From Geosiphon pyriformis (lineage: Eukaryota > Glomeromycota > Glomeromycetes > Archaeosporales > Geosiphonaceae), in NCBI GenBank assembly GCA_016748015.1, contig JAAOMT010000531.1, forward strand, positions 25,477 through 89,476: a stretch of DNA of 64,000 nucleotides, written 5' to 3'. The translations under genes and the position numbers were made by a program. How positions within the stretch are numbered: the first letter of the stretch is position 1; each line of letters opens with the position of its first letter. Below, piece by piece: positions 1-9,107 of the stretch. The notes beneath the pieces were generated by a model. The model was not told the DNA's origin, did not search any database, and worked only from the letters and a program-made list of their open reading frames with translations.

Positions 1-1
1 T

Positions 2-634
2 GATCCAGCCAAAATTGAAAAAGTTCAAAACATTAGACAACCAATGAATGTTCATAAACTATGCTTTTTTCTTGGTTTGGCCTCTTATTATCGCAAGTTT
101 GTCAAGGATTTCTCCAAAATCGCTGCTCTTCTCAATCAGCTACTTAGGAAAAACATCAATTATCACTGAGGCACTCATCAACAAAAAGCATTTGAAATTC
201 TGAAGGAAAAACTGGTTACAGAACCCATCCTCATGCAACCTAATTTGGATCAATCTTTTATCCTCCACACTGATGCATCTGGCTATGGACTTGGTGCTGT
301 TCTTTCCCAAAAAAATGAAGATAACAGAGAACATGCCATAGCATATGCCAGTAGAACTCCTACACCAGCAGAAAAGAACTACTTAGTCATTGAGCAAGAA
401 TGCTTAGCAGTAGTTTGGGCTACCAGCTACTGAGACAAATATCTTAAGGGTGTGAAATTTTTGGTGATAACAGATCACCAAGCTTTGGTTTGGCTATGCA
501 ACAAAAAAAACCTGGAACATAAATGGATAACTCGCTGGATACTTCACTTGGACGAATTTGACTATGACATTCAACACCACAAAGGAGCTAATCATCAAAA
601 TGCCGATGCTCTCTCCAGACTTACCATTCAGTAA
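2..634 (+). pseudogene. GypA A1 RT C-terminal connection and RNase H (broken)
   Basis: The frame opens inside the RT-RNase H connection (DPAKIEKVQNIRQPM, FLGLASYYRKF), then RNase H (HTDASGYGLGAVLSQ with an intact first Asp, YASRT, EQECLAVVW, TDHQALVWL, HHKGANHQNADALSRL). RNase H removes the RNA strand during reverse transcription. Two in-frame TGA codons, 167-169 and 431-433, replace Trp codons that copy A3 retains as TGG. The frame ends at TAA 632-634 after RLTIQ; A3 stops at the homologous place, so this looks like the natural end of the RT-RNase H ORF. Integrase follows in another frame. Confidence 0.88.
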
Positions 635-693
635 TAGTAAAACCCTCTCAAACCAAACCAACTTAATTATTTGTAACTCCTCCACAAACAAAC

Positions 694-1953
694 ATGATAA
701 TGGACTTGAACAACTACTCTGCTTTAATGAAATTTTTTGGTAAAGGACAATACCTGCCGAACTATACTCAACAGCAAAGAGAACATTTGCACAAACAATC
801 AAATTTCTATTTGATTCGCAAGAACCAGTTATATAAAAGAAATAGAAAAGATCCTGACCGCCCCCAGAGAGTCATTAGATTTGAAGAAAGAGAAATTGTG
901 ATCTACAATATGCACACTGATCCATTAGCTGGACACTTTGGAAAAACAAAAACAATTCAGAAAACTTTAACTCACTATTATTGGCCTACCTTAGGAAAAG
1001 ACATTGCTGAATACATCAAAACCTGTGATATCTGCCAAAGAAGAAGAAAACCCAATCGCAAGGAAGATATCCATCCAATCTCTGTTGGTCAACCATTTGA
1101 TAGAATTGGTATAGATGTTGTTGGACCATTAACAGTAACTCCTGATGGCAACAGATACATTATCACAGCTACCGACTATCTTACAAAATGGGTAGAAGCA
1201 AGAGCCACCCCAGATCAAACAGCAGTCTCAATTGCCAATTTCATTTATGAAGATATTATCTGTTGCCACAGCTGCCCCAAAGAACTTTTATCTGATAGAG
1301 GAAGAGCTTTTCTCAGTACACTGGTTGAAGAACTTTGCAGAAAAATGGGAATACATTATAAACTCTCTTCCCCTTATCACCTCTAAACAAATGGCCTAGT
1401 GGAACATTTCAATAGAACACTATGTGAAACCCTAACCAAAACCAGTGAAGAAACCAACCTATGGGACAAAGTATTGCCTTCAGCCTTGTTTGCTTATAGA
1501 ACTGTGAATCATGACATAACAAGTTATGAACCCTTTTATTTGCTCTATGGATGAATGGCAACTCTACCAATAGAAACGGATATAGAAACAATACCTTTTG
1601 AAGAAATAACAATAGGGGATTACAAGGATATTTTGCAAAGAAGACTTGGTATCATTCTTGACTCATTAGTAGAAGCACGGATAATTGCCTTTGAAAAGAT
1701 AAAACAGTTCCAAGAGAAGCTCAAAAAGAAAAAGACCTATAAAACACTTTTCTTAAGTGTTGATGACTTAGTTTTAGAATACTGTTCAGACAGAGACAAT
1801 GTCTATGGTGATAAATTCTCTAGCCGGTGGAAAAGACTCTTTATAGTCAACAAAGTTTTGAACAATGGTTCTTATATCTTACAAGATCAATATAGAACAA
1901 TATTCAGTGATTGCCCTGTTCATGGCATGCAACTCAAGAAATATCACAAATGA
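694..1953 (+). pseudogene. GypA A1 integrase ORF (broken)
   Basis: Integrase, which inserts element cDNA into chromosomes. The start chosen is ATG 694, the first ATG of the frame and conserved in A3. The HHCC zinc-binding N-terminus is visible (HTDPLAGHFG, then CDICQRR), followed by the DDE core: IGIDVVGPL with the first Asp, LLSDRGRAF with the second, NGLVEHFNRTL with the Glu. A degraded GPY/F-like C-terminus follows (FIVNKVLNNGSYILQD). Stops: TAA 1384-1386 (a Gln in A3, where CAA is kept), TGA 1552-1554 (also present in A3; GypB has Arg there), and the final TGA 1951-1953 where A3 keeps CGA and reads on about 18 more codons. The ORF is in a different frame from RNase H, 59 nt downstream of it. 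Confidence 0.88.
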
Positions 1954-2054
1954 TCTGATTGGTTATCTGTTGTGGTAATACTGACCCAAATGATCAGCAA
2001 AAATTAGATATAAATAAATGCACCATTCCCAAAACAGAGGTATCTTCAATTGAC

Positions 2055-2690
2055 ATGAACAATTATTTCCTGGATCAAAACATTCAAAACGCTTTCTATA
2101 TTCTCCATGAGTATTGGATCAAGAACTATCCAAATGCTACTCTGACTATCAGAAAACAAACCACTATAACAGACAACAGTGGAACTTACACTGTTATTAG
2201 ACCAAAGAAAACAACTACCAGAAGAGAAAGAATTGGTGGCAAAATGGATAAATATCTGCTGGAAAGCATAACAGCAGTAATACTTTCACCTTCCAGCACA
2301 ATTGGAAAAACAATACAAGAAATCTTGTCTATAGACAAAAACTTGTCATATGGAAGACAACTAGAACTCTATGGTCGTCTTGGTGAAATCATAGAAGACA
2401 TGAAGCTTATGAAGAAAACAACTTCAGAGATACAAGTGGAAATTTTGGGCATTATATGATTGGATGTCCCAAGAGTTTTGACCATTACTAGAAGAGCCAG
2501 AACTCTAATACAAAGCTTATTTCGTCTCAAGTACTATATACTCTATCCACAAAAGACTTTAACAAACTAGTTAGTTTTGAGTTAGACAAAACCCTTTACA
2601 TAGACTATCCCATAAATAGTTTGATTTCGCCGGAGCTTAATCTCTTTGGAGAGGATGATGTTATGATTGAAACACATAGTTTTTATTAAT
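2055..2690 (+). pseudogene. GypA third ORF (ORF3), unknown function, broken copy
   Basis: A conserved ORF downstream of integrase that I cannot assign to any family. The first ATG of the frame is at 2055 (MNNYFLDQNIQNAF); the open frame extends further upstream. It is hydrophilic, with no obvious signal peptide or membrane segment, so it does not look like an envelope gene. Compared with A3 it has a TGA at 2457-2459 (CAA in A3, so an ancestral CGA is likely) and lacks 22 bp between two copies of TACAAAG near 2513, which shifts the frame. The last 31 nt lie inside the 3' LTR. The ORF recurs in A3, A4 and, diverged, in GypB. Confidence 0.75.
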
Positions 2691-2750
2691 TATCACATGT
2701 ATTAGCCACTGATGTCATATAATTAGCCACCCTATTTTTAGATAGTGATT

Positions 2751-2876
2751 GTTGACCTGATCAATGACCTGACCATTGACCTGATCATTGACCTGATCAT
2801 TGACCTGATCAATGACCTGATCAATGACCTGACCATTGACCTGATCATTGACCTGATCATTGATCTGGTCGTTAAC
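2751..2876. repeat. 12-bp minisatellite in GypA LTR U3
   Basis: About ten tandem units of a TTGACCTGATCA-like 12-mer, each containing TGATCA or TGACCA. The same unit occurs in fewer copies in the other GypA LTRs (13916-13969, 15540-15562, and on the minus strand about 33222-33314). It lies just upstream of the TATA box, where U3 enhancers usually lie. Confidence 0.9.
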
Positions 2877-2889
2877 CATTTTAGATAGC

Positions 2890-2896
2890 TATATAA
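2890..2896 (+). promoter_or_regulatory. TATA box of GypA LTR
   Basis: TATATAA just downstream of the U3 minisatellite. The same GCTATATAAGC context is kept at 13982-13988 and, as GATATATAAG, at 15575-15581, which supports a promoter role. Confidence 0.6.
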
Positions 2897-3396
2897 GCGA
2901 TGATTCCCTTAGCTGTAGAAAGATATAATCAAAGTAACGAAATAAACAATATTAATTACTTCCTCTCATAATTGCTTATTCCTCTTTTCTTACCTTTAAG
3001 TATCTACTTGTTGGCATTCACATATCTTATCTTTTCCCCTTCTTGATTTGTATTTGTTAGAATTAGCCTGAGAAGCAATTGGTTTGCTCTTATAATTCAT
3101 TGAATAAAGAAACAATTGAAAAGTACAACAATACCTGTTATTGATTCTAAGAATCGCTGAGTTGAGGCATAGAATAATAGCAGTGGTGTTATCTTGTTGA
3201 CAATCACGGACTATTCCTCTACCTTCAGATTTAAGAAAAGATTAGCGACTGTGATTTTTATGAGACTGATCACGCACATTGAATTCCTACTTATTCAATT
3301 CACTCTTTTATTGTAATTCCTTCTTTGTTTATTTCCATCACCATACAATACTGTTCTCCCTTACTATCCGTTAGCTTGTTACTCCAACCCATAACA

Positions 3397-4375
3397 CTAT
3401 CGATGTCAACGCTTTGCAGTGATGACCTTCAGTTCCTTGGAATCTTTGAATACTGCTGTTTCAAAAACTGGTACCTTACATGGCTGCCACATCTGGTGGA
3501 AAACTCCTGGATGTTGTTGCTGCTATAGATGTTAAAGTTTGGATTATTTGGCTGTGGACTGCAAGGTGTTGCCACCTCTCCCTCCCAAACTCTCTTCTAA
3601 TTCTGCTGGTGGTCCCATTATTTTCAAGTCATCCCTTGTTGGAGCTAAATCTTATGCCAAAGCTGCCACCTCTGTGGTTCCTCTTGTTGCTGCTGCTGCT
3701 GATACAGATCTGGCTTTCAGTACCTCTCCCAAAGTTGTGGTGCCACTGTTGCCAGTTGTCTCCTCTGGTTCAGATGTTGCTGTTAATGCTAGGTTGGCTT
3801 CTCTGGAAATCCAACTTAGTGAATTGTCTTTGTTGATCAAATCTATAGTTGAGCCTGTGGGTTTTTTGGTTGCATTGGTTACTATGTTATTGTCTACTCC
3901 ACCAGTTATGGCTGAGACAATGAAGGAAAGTGTGATTGGATTGGAAAACCAAATTAAGGCTGTTTGTGCTGTGGCTTCTGTGCTGCAAAAAAAAGTGGGG
4001 GCCCTCAAGTTGAGAAGTGAGAAGGTACACTATAACATATCTGATAATGAAGACATGGATGATGATGATAATGATGATGATGATGATAATGATGATGATA
4101 ATAATAGTAATGCTAAAAATTTTTTGGTTTATGATGATACATTTGATGTGATGATGGAGTTATGAGAGATTCAATTTTCTAATATCAAGTCCGATCCAGA
4201 TCAGACTGTTAAGTGGATGAGCAGTCTTGTTAAGAGTATTTAGGACTTTCCACTTGTGGTTAGCCACATCTTGTAATATGTATTATTGGATGAGCTGGCT
4301 TTATAAAACTGCCACATTACTGTGGAATAACTAATAAACAACCGGCATGGCTACACATTAACAAAAAAAAAAAAA
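3397..4375 (+). mobile_element. ORF1-only non-LTR element, 3' fragment (subfamily alpha)
   Basis: 3' part of a non-autonomous poly(A)-tailed element, cut at its left by GypA A1. It carries the zinc-knuckle and C-terminal half of the ORF, an about 120-bp 3' UTR and the terminal GGCTACACATTAAC followed by A13 (4363-4375). To its right GypA gag sequence (copy A2) continues, so it had inserted into a GypA element. Confidence 0.85.
3398..4243 (+). pseudogene. ORF1-like protein, C-terminal half (broken)
   Basis: The frame begins YRCQRFAVMTF, the end of the second RRM-like domain. A CCHC zinc knuckle follows (CYRC, then DYLAVDC where most copies have DHLAVDC), with Gln read as TAA between. Then come an Ala/Pro/Ser-rich linker, a Leu-rich coiled-coil-like segment (RLASLEIQLSELSLLI), and an acidic run coded by GAT repeats at 4060-4110. 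A TGA at 4163-4165 replaces the Trp of MELW. The final part seen in other copies (SHELVCIMGKMYEL) is lost in a deletion that brings TAG 4241-4243 into frame. Confidence 0.82.
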
Positions 4376-4381
4376 GAGAGA

Positions 4382-5323
4382 GCAGCCACAGCAAACCAAT
4401 ATGATAATGAATACAAGTTCCAAATTATTGGTGGCTACCTCCAAGGCTCTCCTGCTACTTGGTTTTTACAAGAAACCAATGCCAATGCTCAACAACAAAT
4501 TATTAGATGAGCACCAGCAAATGCTGGAGAAAACAACACCTCTTTCACAATTTGGTTTGAATTGAAATTTAGAACTCTTATTTTAATATCCAAATGACGT
4601 ATGGAATTAGAAAAAAGAACTCAAGGCCCTGGTGAGATTGTGACAGAATATGCCAAAGCAATAAGAAAACTCATTAAACGGGTAGACTCTGATAGAAATT
4701 GGACAGAAAAGCAGAAAATACATTCTTTTACAAAAGGATTAAGAACTGATTTATCATATGCTTTTTGGCCTCTTTTGGCTTTAAAAGACAACCCAACAAT
4801 AGATATGGCTATTGAACTGGCACAAAGAATTGAAGATAACCAAAGGATGCATTTGGAATCTACACTTCCAGTTTTTGCTTCTGCTCCTGTCATGGCTCTT
4901 GCCCCTCAAATGGCTGCTGTCTCTTTTGCTGCCCAAACTCAAGATTCAAATGAACAATTAATTGATAGACTCACAGCCAATCTTGTCCAGTTATTAGAAC
5001 CTTTGGCATAAGCAGTTAGAGATAACCAACAACCACAAAGACCCAGATATGAACCATGTTTTAATCAGCTCCAGCAACCTCCTTATCAAAGACAGCAAAA
5101 TCGTGGTCCTCCTGTATGTTATAGATGTGGATTAACTGGACATTTCTCAAGAAATTGCAACAATTCTTCTTTACCTCCTCCAGTCTCCAGAAATAATGAC
5201 AATCAAAACAATAGACCTATCAACAATAATGCTCCCAATCAAAGACCCAACCATACCAACATCAATTTCTTTGGAGAGGATCCTCTAGTTGAAGCCACAG
5301 TCTATCAGCCTTTAAACTGGTAA
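4382..5323 (+). pseudogene. GypA A2 gag (broken)
   Basis: Capsid/nucleocapsid precursor. The frame reads AATANQYDNEYKFQ, GGYLQGSPATWF, then the gag core (MELEKRTQGPGEIVTEYAKAI, NWTEKQKIHSFTKGLRTDL) and a CCHC knuckle CYRCGLTGHFSRNC (5117-5158). Stops inside are all transition type: TGA where Trp is expected at 4508-4510 and 4595-4597, and TAA for Gln at 5009-5011. The natural gag stop is TAA 5321-5323, one codon after the TTTAAAC heptamer. The N-terminal part lies beyond the ORF1-only insertion, off the window. Confidence 0.87.
5311..5317 (+). promoter_or_regulatory. Putative -1 ribosomal frameshift heptamer TTTAAAC (A2)
   Basis: In the gag frame the bases read CCT TTA AAC TGG TAA, so T TTA AAC fits the X XXY YYZ rule exactly. 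A -1 slip gives TTT AAA CTG GTA and enters the protease frame, which is open from here to ATG 5407 (32 codons). The same arrangement occurs in A3 and A5. Confidence 0.72.
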
Positions 5324-7168
5324 ATGCACCTCCAAAAGATAAGAGTACAAGCCAACCAGAAAAAAATCCCTTTTTCACTTTTAACTTAACTGATGATGAC
5401 TATGACATGGATGAATTAGCAATTAACACTTCTGAATCAACCAGAAAAAAAAAGAAAGCCAAGGTTGATTTCATTCTAGATTCCAACAAAGTCTCAACTT
5501 CCACTGCTGATAACAATGAGCCACCAAAAGCCAAAGTTTTTAAGAATCCTCCAAAGTTGGAACCCCCAGAAATTGTACAAAAATCTGGACCCTATTCTGT
5601 TGTCAAAGATCTTATGGAAACCCCAGCACACATTACTTTTGGCCAGTTAATGACCCATCCACAGTTCAGAAAAAGTCTCCACAAATCTTTAATCTCCAAG
5701 AAGAAAACACCAAAGACCAATAAATACCCTTGCCAAGCTGGACTTACTGACAACAGCAATGTTACTCCTTTAATTTGCAAAGCACAAGTGGCTGGTTACT
5801 TCATTGACTTAATCCTAGACAGTAGATCATCTGTTAGTGTAATTGCCAAACACTTCCTTGAAGCAATTGGCAGAAAAATTGATAAGTCTTCCACCCGACC
5901 AATGACCAATGTATATGGTGACAAAAAGAAAGGTCTGGGCATTGCCAAAGCTATTCCTGTCTGCATCAATGGCATCAGTATTAAAACTGACATGGAAGTT
6001 TTTGAAGCTAAAGAATACACTATCATTGTTGGCAATGAGTGGCTCAAGAAAGCAAAAGCCTTACTTGACTATGAACTTTGTGAGCTAACCATAAAATGTG
6101 GTGAAAAATCCATTGTGGTTAAATGTTGCCATTAGACAACTCCTCCAGCAACCAAACAAAATCAAAAAGATGAGCAATCAGAGAAATCAGATGATGAAGA
6201 GAGTGATGAACAAGATGAACAAAAAGAACAAGAAGAAACTGCTAAACTTGCCTACACCACTTTCACCAGCAATGGCAAGCCACTAGACAATGTTAAAGCT
6301 GATAGAGAGGGAATCATTGTAAATGGCAAGCTGATCTGCTGGCCCTACTATGATATTCTAAGAAAAGCCTTTGACCAAAAGCCTGGCAAGAAAGCCAAAT
6401 ACAGTTATTGGTGGCATGGTCCTTGTGCCTGGTGCTGGTGCAATAAACCTTTGTATTCTCCAAGTAATGAATGCAAATCATGCCTGATCTATTACAAAGA
6501 TTGGGAACCAATTAGCCTAATACCAAGAGATAAATTAAAAGAAATACAGAAGTTCTTTGAGAATAAACCACCTGAAATCCAATCATTAGTAGTAAAACAA
6601 AGAGAACTCTCCCCAGAAGAAAGAAAGATAGACATTGAAAATCTGTTGGCAAGAAACAGCCCAGTTATCTCAAAAGAAGATGATACCCCAGGATGAACCC
6701 ATGTGATACAACACACCATCACCACCAGAGAAACTCACCCCATCTATTTGAAGCCTTACCAATCCAATCGCCGAAATAATGAGTTCATCAAAAAAGAAAT
6801 AAACCAGATAAAAAAACTTGGATTCATACAAGAAACCAAGAGTAAATGGGCTTTCCCAATTGTAGTGGTATCCAAGAAAGATGGAACCCTATGCTTCTGT
6901 GTTGACTACCACTGATTAAATGCCATCACTGAAAGAGACATGTACCCACTTCTCAAGATTGATGCAATGCTGAACCAATTCAAAGATGCTGCTTTCTTTT
7001 CAACCATTAATCTAACTGCTGGATTTTGGCAAATAGAGATGGATCCAGAAAGCTGGAAGAAAACTGCCTTCATCACCAAGTATGGCACCTATGAATTCAC
7101 AGTCATGCTTTTTGGTCTCACCAATGCCCCTTCCACCTTTCAACACTTAATGGATAAAGTATTTGTTG
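5311..7168 (+). pseudogene. GypA A2 protease, Cys-rich segment and RT N-terminal part (broken)
   Basis: One frame entered from the gag -1 slip. It begins with a charged linker (MDELAINTSE at 5407), then retropepsin-like protease (LILDSRSSVSVIAKHF, IIVGNEWL); the catalytic DSG is DSR here. After TAG 6133-6135 comes a Glu/Asp-rich linker and a Cys-rich segment at 6424-6486 (CAWCWCNKPLY then CKSC). RT follows: WAFPIVVVSKKDG, CVDYH, FSTINLTAGFWQIEMDP, FGLTNAPSTFQHLMDKVF. Stops TGA 6694-6696 and 6913-6915. It is truncated before the YLDD catalytic box by the junction at 7168. Confidence 0.86.
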
Positions 7169-7516
7169 GCCTTTTCCTGTTTGAATAATTGTAGTATTTG
7201 AAGACTATTTGTATAAACGTGACTGAAGAGCACAAGTTAATACCTGATATTGAATTCTAAGAGCACTGACATGAGGCATAAAATTATACCAGTAGTTATC
7301 AATTGTTGACAGTATGGACTATCCCTCTACCTTCAGATTCCCTTGTTACCTTTTGAAAAGAATAGCAACTGAGATATTTTATGAGACTGATCTTGCACAT
7401 TAAATCCATACTCATTCAATTCGCTCATTGAAGTTGAATTCTCTTTGATTATTTCTATCACCCTACAATCTTGTTCTCCCTTGCTATTCATTAGCTTGTT
7501 ACTCCAACCCATAACA
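7169..7516 (+). repeat. 5' LTR of A3, truncated at its 5' side
   Basis: 348 bp matching the downstream half of the 664-bp 3' LTR, from the TTGTTGGCCTTTT region to the terminal CCCATAACA. U3, the minisatellite and the TATA box are missing. The junction with RT at 7165-7170 shows only a short T-rich overlap, consistent with deletion by end joining. Confidence 0.88.
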
Positions 7517-7522
7517 TAAAAG

Positions 7523-7538
7523 TGGTGCTTCCTGTGAG
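7523..7538 (+). promoter_or_regulatory. Primer binding site of GypA A3
   Basis: TGGTGCTTCCTGTGAG begins 6 nt after the LTR end. TGG pairs with a tRNA 3' CCA, and the rest would be complementary to an acceptor stem starting GCTTCC. I cannot name the tRNA with confidence. The same site is present in A5 on the minus strand. Confidence 0.7.
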
Positions 7539-7568
7539 GTTGTCAAAGTCCACTTTGTTTTCTATTGT

Positions 7569-9107
7569 ATGGGTGATTATTCATACCTGCCACAACAATC
7601 AGAAGAACACTTTAAAGCACACAACAAAAACAATCTAGACTTTATTGAACTCAATTCTTTGTCATCCTGCTTGATTTGCTTCCCTCTTGAAGAACAATCC
7701 AGTAGACAATTCTAAAACTTTTGGAACTGGTTCCTGAACAAGCATTCAGCTGAAACCTATACAGCTTATACAATCTATTACTTTGACCAAGCTTATTTTG
7801 AAAATGACTTTGAAGAAAGAAACAACAGTATCAATCAACTCTTATATTCTGCAATCTTTGAACAACAGCCCCCTGATTTCGAATATCTGAATTATCAAAT
7901 CCACATTTGGATTGCTGCCCATCAAGCAACTGAAACTCCCTTTGAAACAGAAGAAGAAAGCTACCAAACTGCCTCTGTTTTTGACCTTTTATCAAGCGAA
8001 TCAGACTCGTCTACACAAACAGTTACTCCTGAACCAATGGCTAATGACTCCATGCAAGCAAACATTCTGGCCGCCCTCCAAGGTATACAAACTGCTCTAG
8101 AAAGAAGAAACAATACCCCACTATCACTATTTAGAGGTGATGCACAAGATCTAATTAAATAGTTGGATGATTTTGAGAGAGCTGCCACAGCCAACCAGTA
8201 TGATGAAGAATACAAATTCCAAATTGTTGGTGGCTACCTCCAAAGCCCCTGCTACCTGGTTCTCACAAAAAACAGATGCCAATGCTCAACACAGAATAAT
8301 CAAATGGACACCAATCAATGCTGGAGAAAAAAATACCTCTTTCACTACCCGATTTGAGGCCAAGTTCAGAACCCCAATATTAATATCCAAATGGCACATG
8401 GAATTGGAAAGAAGAACCCAAGGCTCTAGAGAAGTAGTGACTGAATATGGCAAAGCTATTAGAAAGGTAATCAAACGTGTAGACTCTGGGAGAAACTGGA
8501 CAGAAAAACAAAAGATTCATTCCTTTACAAAAGGATTAAGAACTGATTTATCTTATGCTCTTTGGCCTCTCTTGGCCCTGAAAGACAATCCTATAATGGA
8601 CATGGCCATTGAACTTGCCCAATGAATTGAAGACAACTAAAGAATACACTTCCAGTTTTTGCTCCTGCTCCTGTCATGGCTCCTGCTCCTCAAATGGCTG
8701 CTGCTTTTTTTGCTGCCCAAACTCAAGATCCAAATGAACAATTAATTGATAGACTTACAGCCAATCTTGCCCGGTTATTAGAACTTTTGGCACAAGCAGT
8801 CAGAGATAACCAGCAATCACTAAGACCTAGATATGAACCTCGTTTTAACCAGCCCCAGCAACCTCCCTATCAAAGACAGCAAAATTGTGGCCCACTTGTG
8901 TGCTATTATTGTGGATTAACTAGACATTATTCAAGAGATTGTAACAATTTTCCACTGCCTCTTCTAGCTCCCAGAAACAATGACAACCAAAGCAACAAAT
9001 CCAACAACAACAACAATGTCCCTAATCAAAGACCCAATCATGCCAACATCAATTTCTTTGAAGAGAATCTTCTAGTTGAAGCCACTGTTTATCAGCCTTT
9101 AAACTAG
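7569..9107 (+). pseudogene. GypA A3 gag (broken)
   Basis: Starts at ATG 7569 (MGDYSYLPQQSEEHF), shared with A5. An N-terminal helical region (FWNWFL, YYFDQAYF) is followed by an acidic/Ser/Thr linker, the gag core (LFRGDAQ, ERAATANQYDEEY, HMELERRTQGSREVVTEYGKA) and a CCHC knuckle CYYCGLTRHYSRDC. Damage: TAA near 7711, TAG 8161-8163 for Trp, a small deletion near 8245 that shifts the frame, then TGA, TAA and a 13-nt deletion near 8630-8650. The gag stop is TAG 9105-9107, where A2 reads TGG TAA. Confidence 0.87.
9098..9104 (+). promoter_or_regulatory. Putative -1 ribosomal frameshift heptamer TTTAAAC (A3)
   Basis: In the gag frame CCT TTA AAC TAG; the heptamer T TTA AAC is in the correct phase. 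The -1 frame from 9098 is open through the 32 codons to ATG 9194 and on into protease, as in A2. Confidence 0.72.

Larger units (their letters stand above)
1..3396 (+). mobile_element. GypA LTR retrotransposon copy A1, 3' part
   Basis: Ty3/gypsy-like element entering from the left edge. It holds, in order, the end of the RT/RNase H frame, an integrase frame, a third ORF and the 3' LTR. The right end is the LTR terminus CCCATAACA at 3396, after which an ORF1-only element resumes in mid-ORF, so A1 was inserted into that element. Its 5' half and 5' LTR lie outside the window. All coding parts carry transition-type nonsense codons, so the copy is dead. Confidence 0.9.
2659..3396 (+). repeat. GypA 3' LTR (copy A1)
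   Basis: 738 bp, bounded by inverted termini TGTTATGA...CCCATAACA (TG...CA). It is preceded by a purine-rich stretch, TTTGGAGAGGATGA, the probable polypurine tract. It contains a 12-bp minisatellite, a TATA box and AATAAA-type sites downstream of it. Longer than the A3 and A4 LTRs, mainly because of extra minisatellite units and a variant middle segment. Confidence 0.9.
4376..7168 (+). mobile_element. GypA copy A2, gag to mid-RT
   Basis: Starts in mid-gag directly after the poly(A) of the ORF1-only insertion and ends in mid-RT (after MDKVF), where it meets a 5'-truncated LTR of copy A3. It may be the same original element as A4 (14486-16083), now split by A3 and shortened by a deletion. That is inference from order and orientation. 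Confidence 0.8.

Noticed and set aside
1555-1953. Separate small gene after integrase
   Set aside because: It is the integrase C-terminus cut off by the TGA at 1552-1554, continuous with the A3 and GypB integrases.
2751-2876. CRISPR-like array
   Set aside because: 12-bp units in direct tandem with no spacers, inside an LTR.
3297-3528. Small ORF at 3325-3528
   Set aside because: It crosses the LTR end into the ORF1-only fragment in a non-coding frame; no conserved counterpart exists in other LTR copies.
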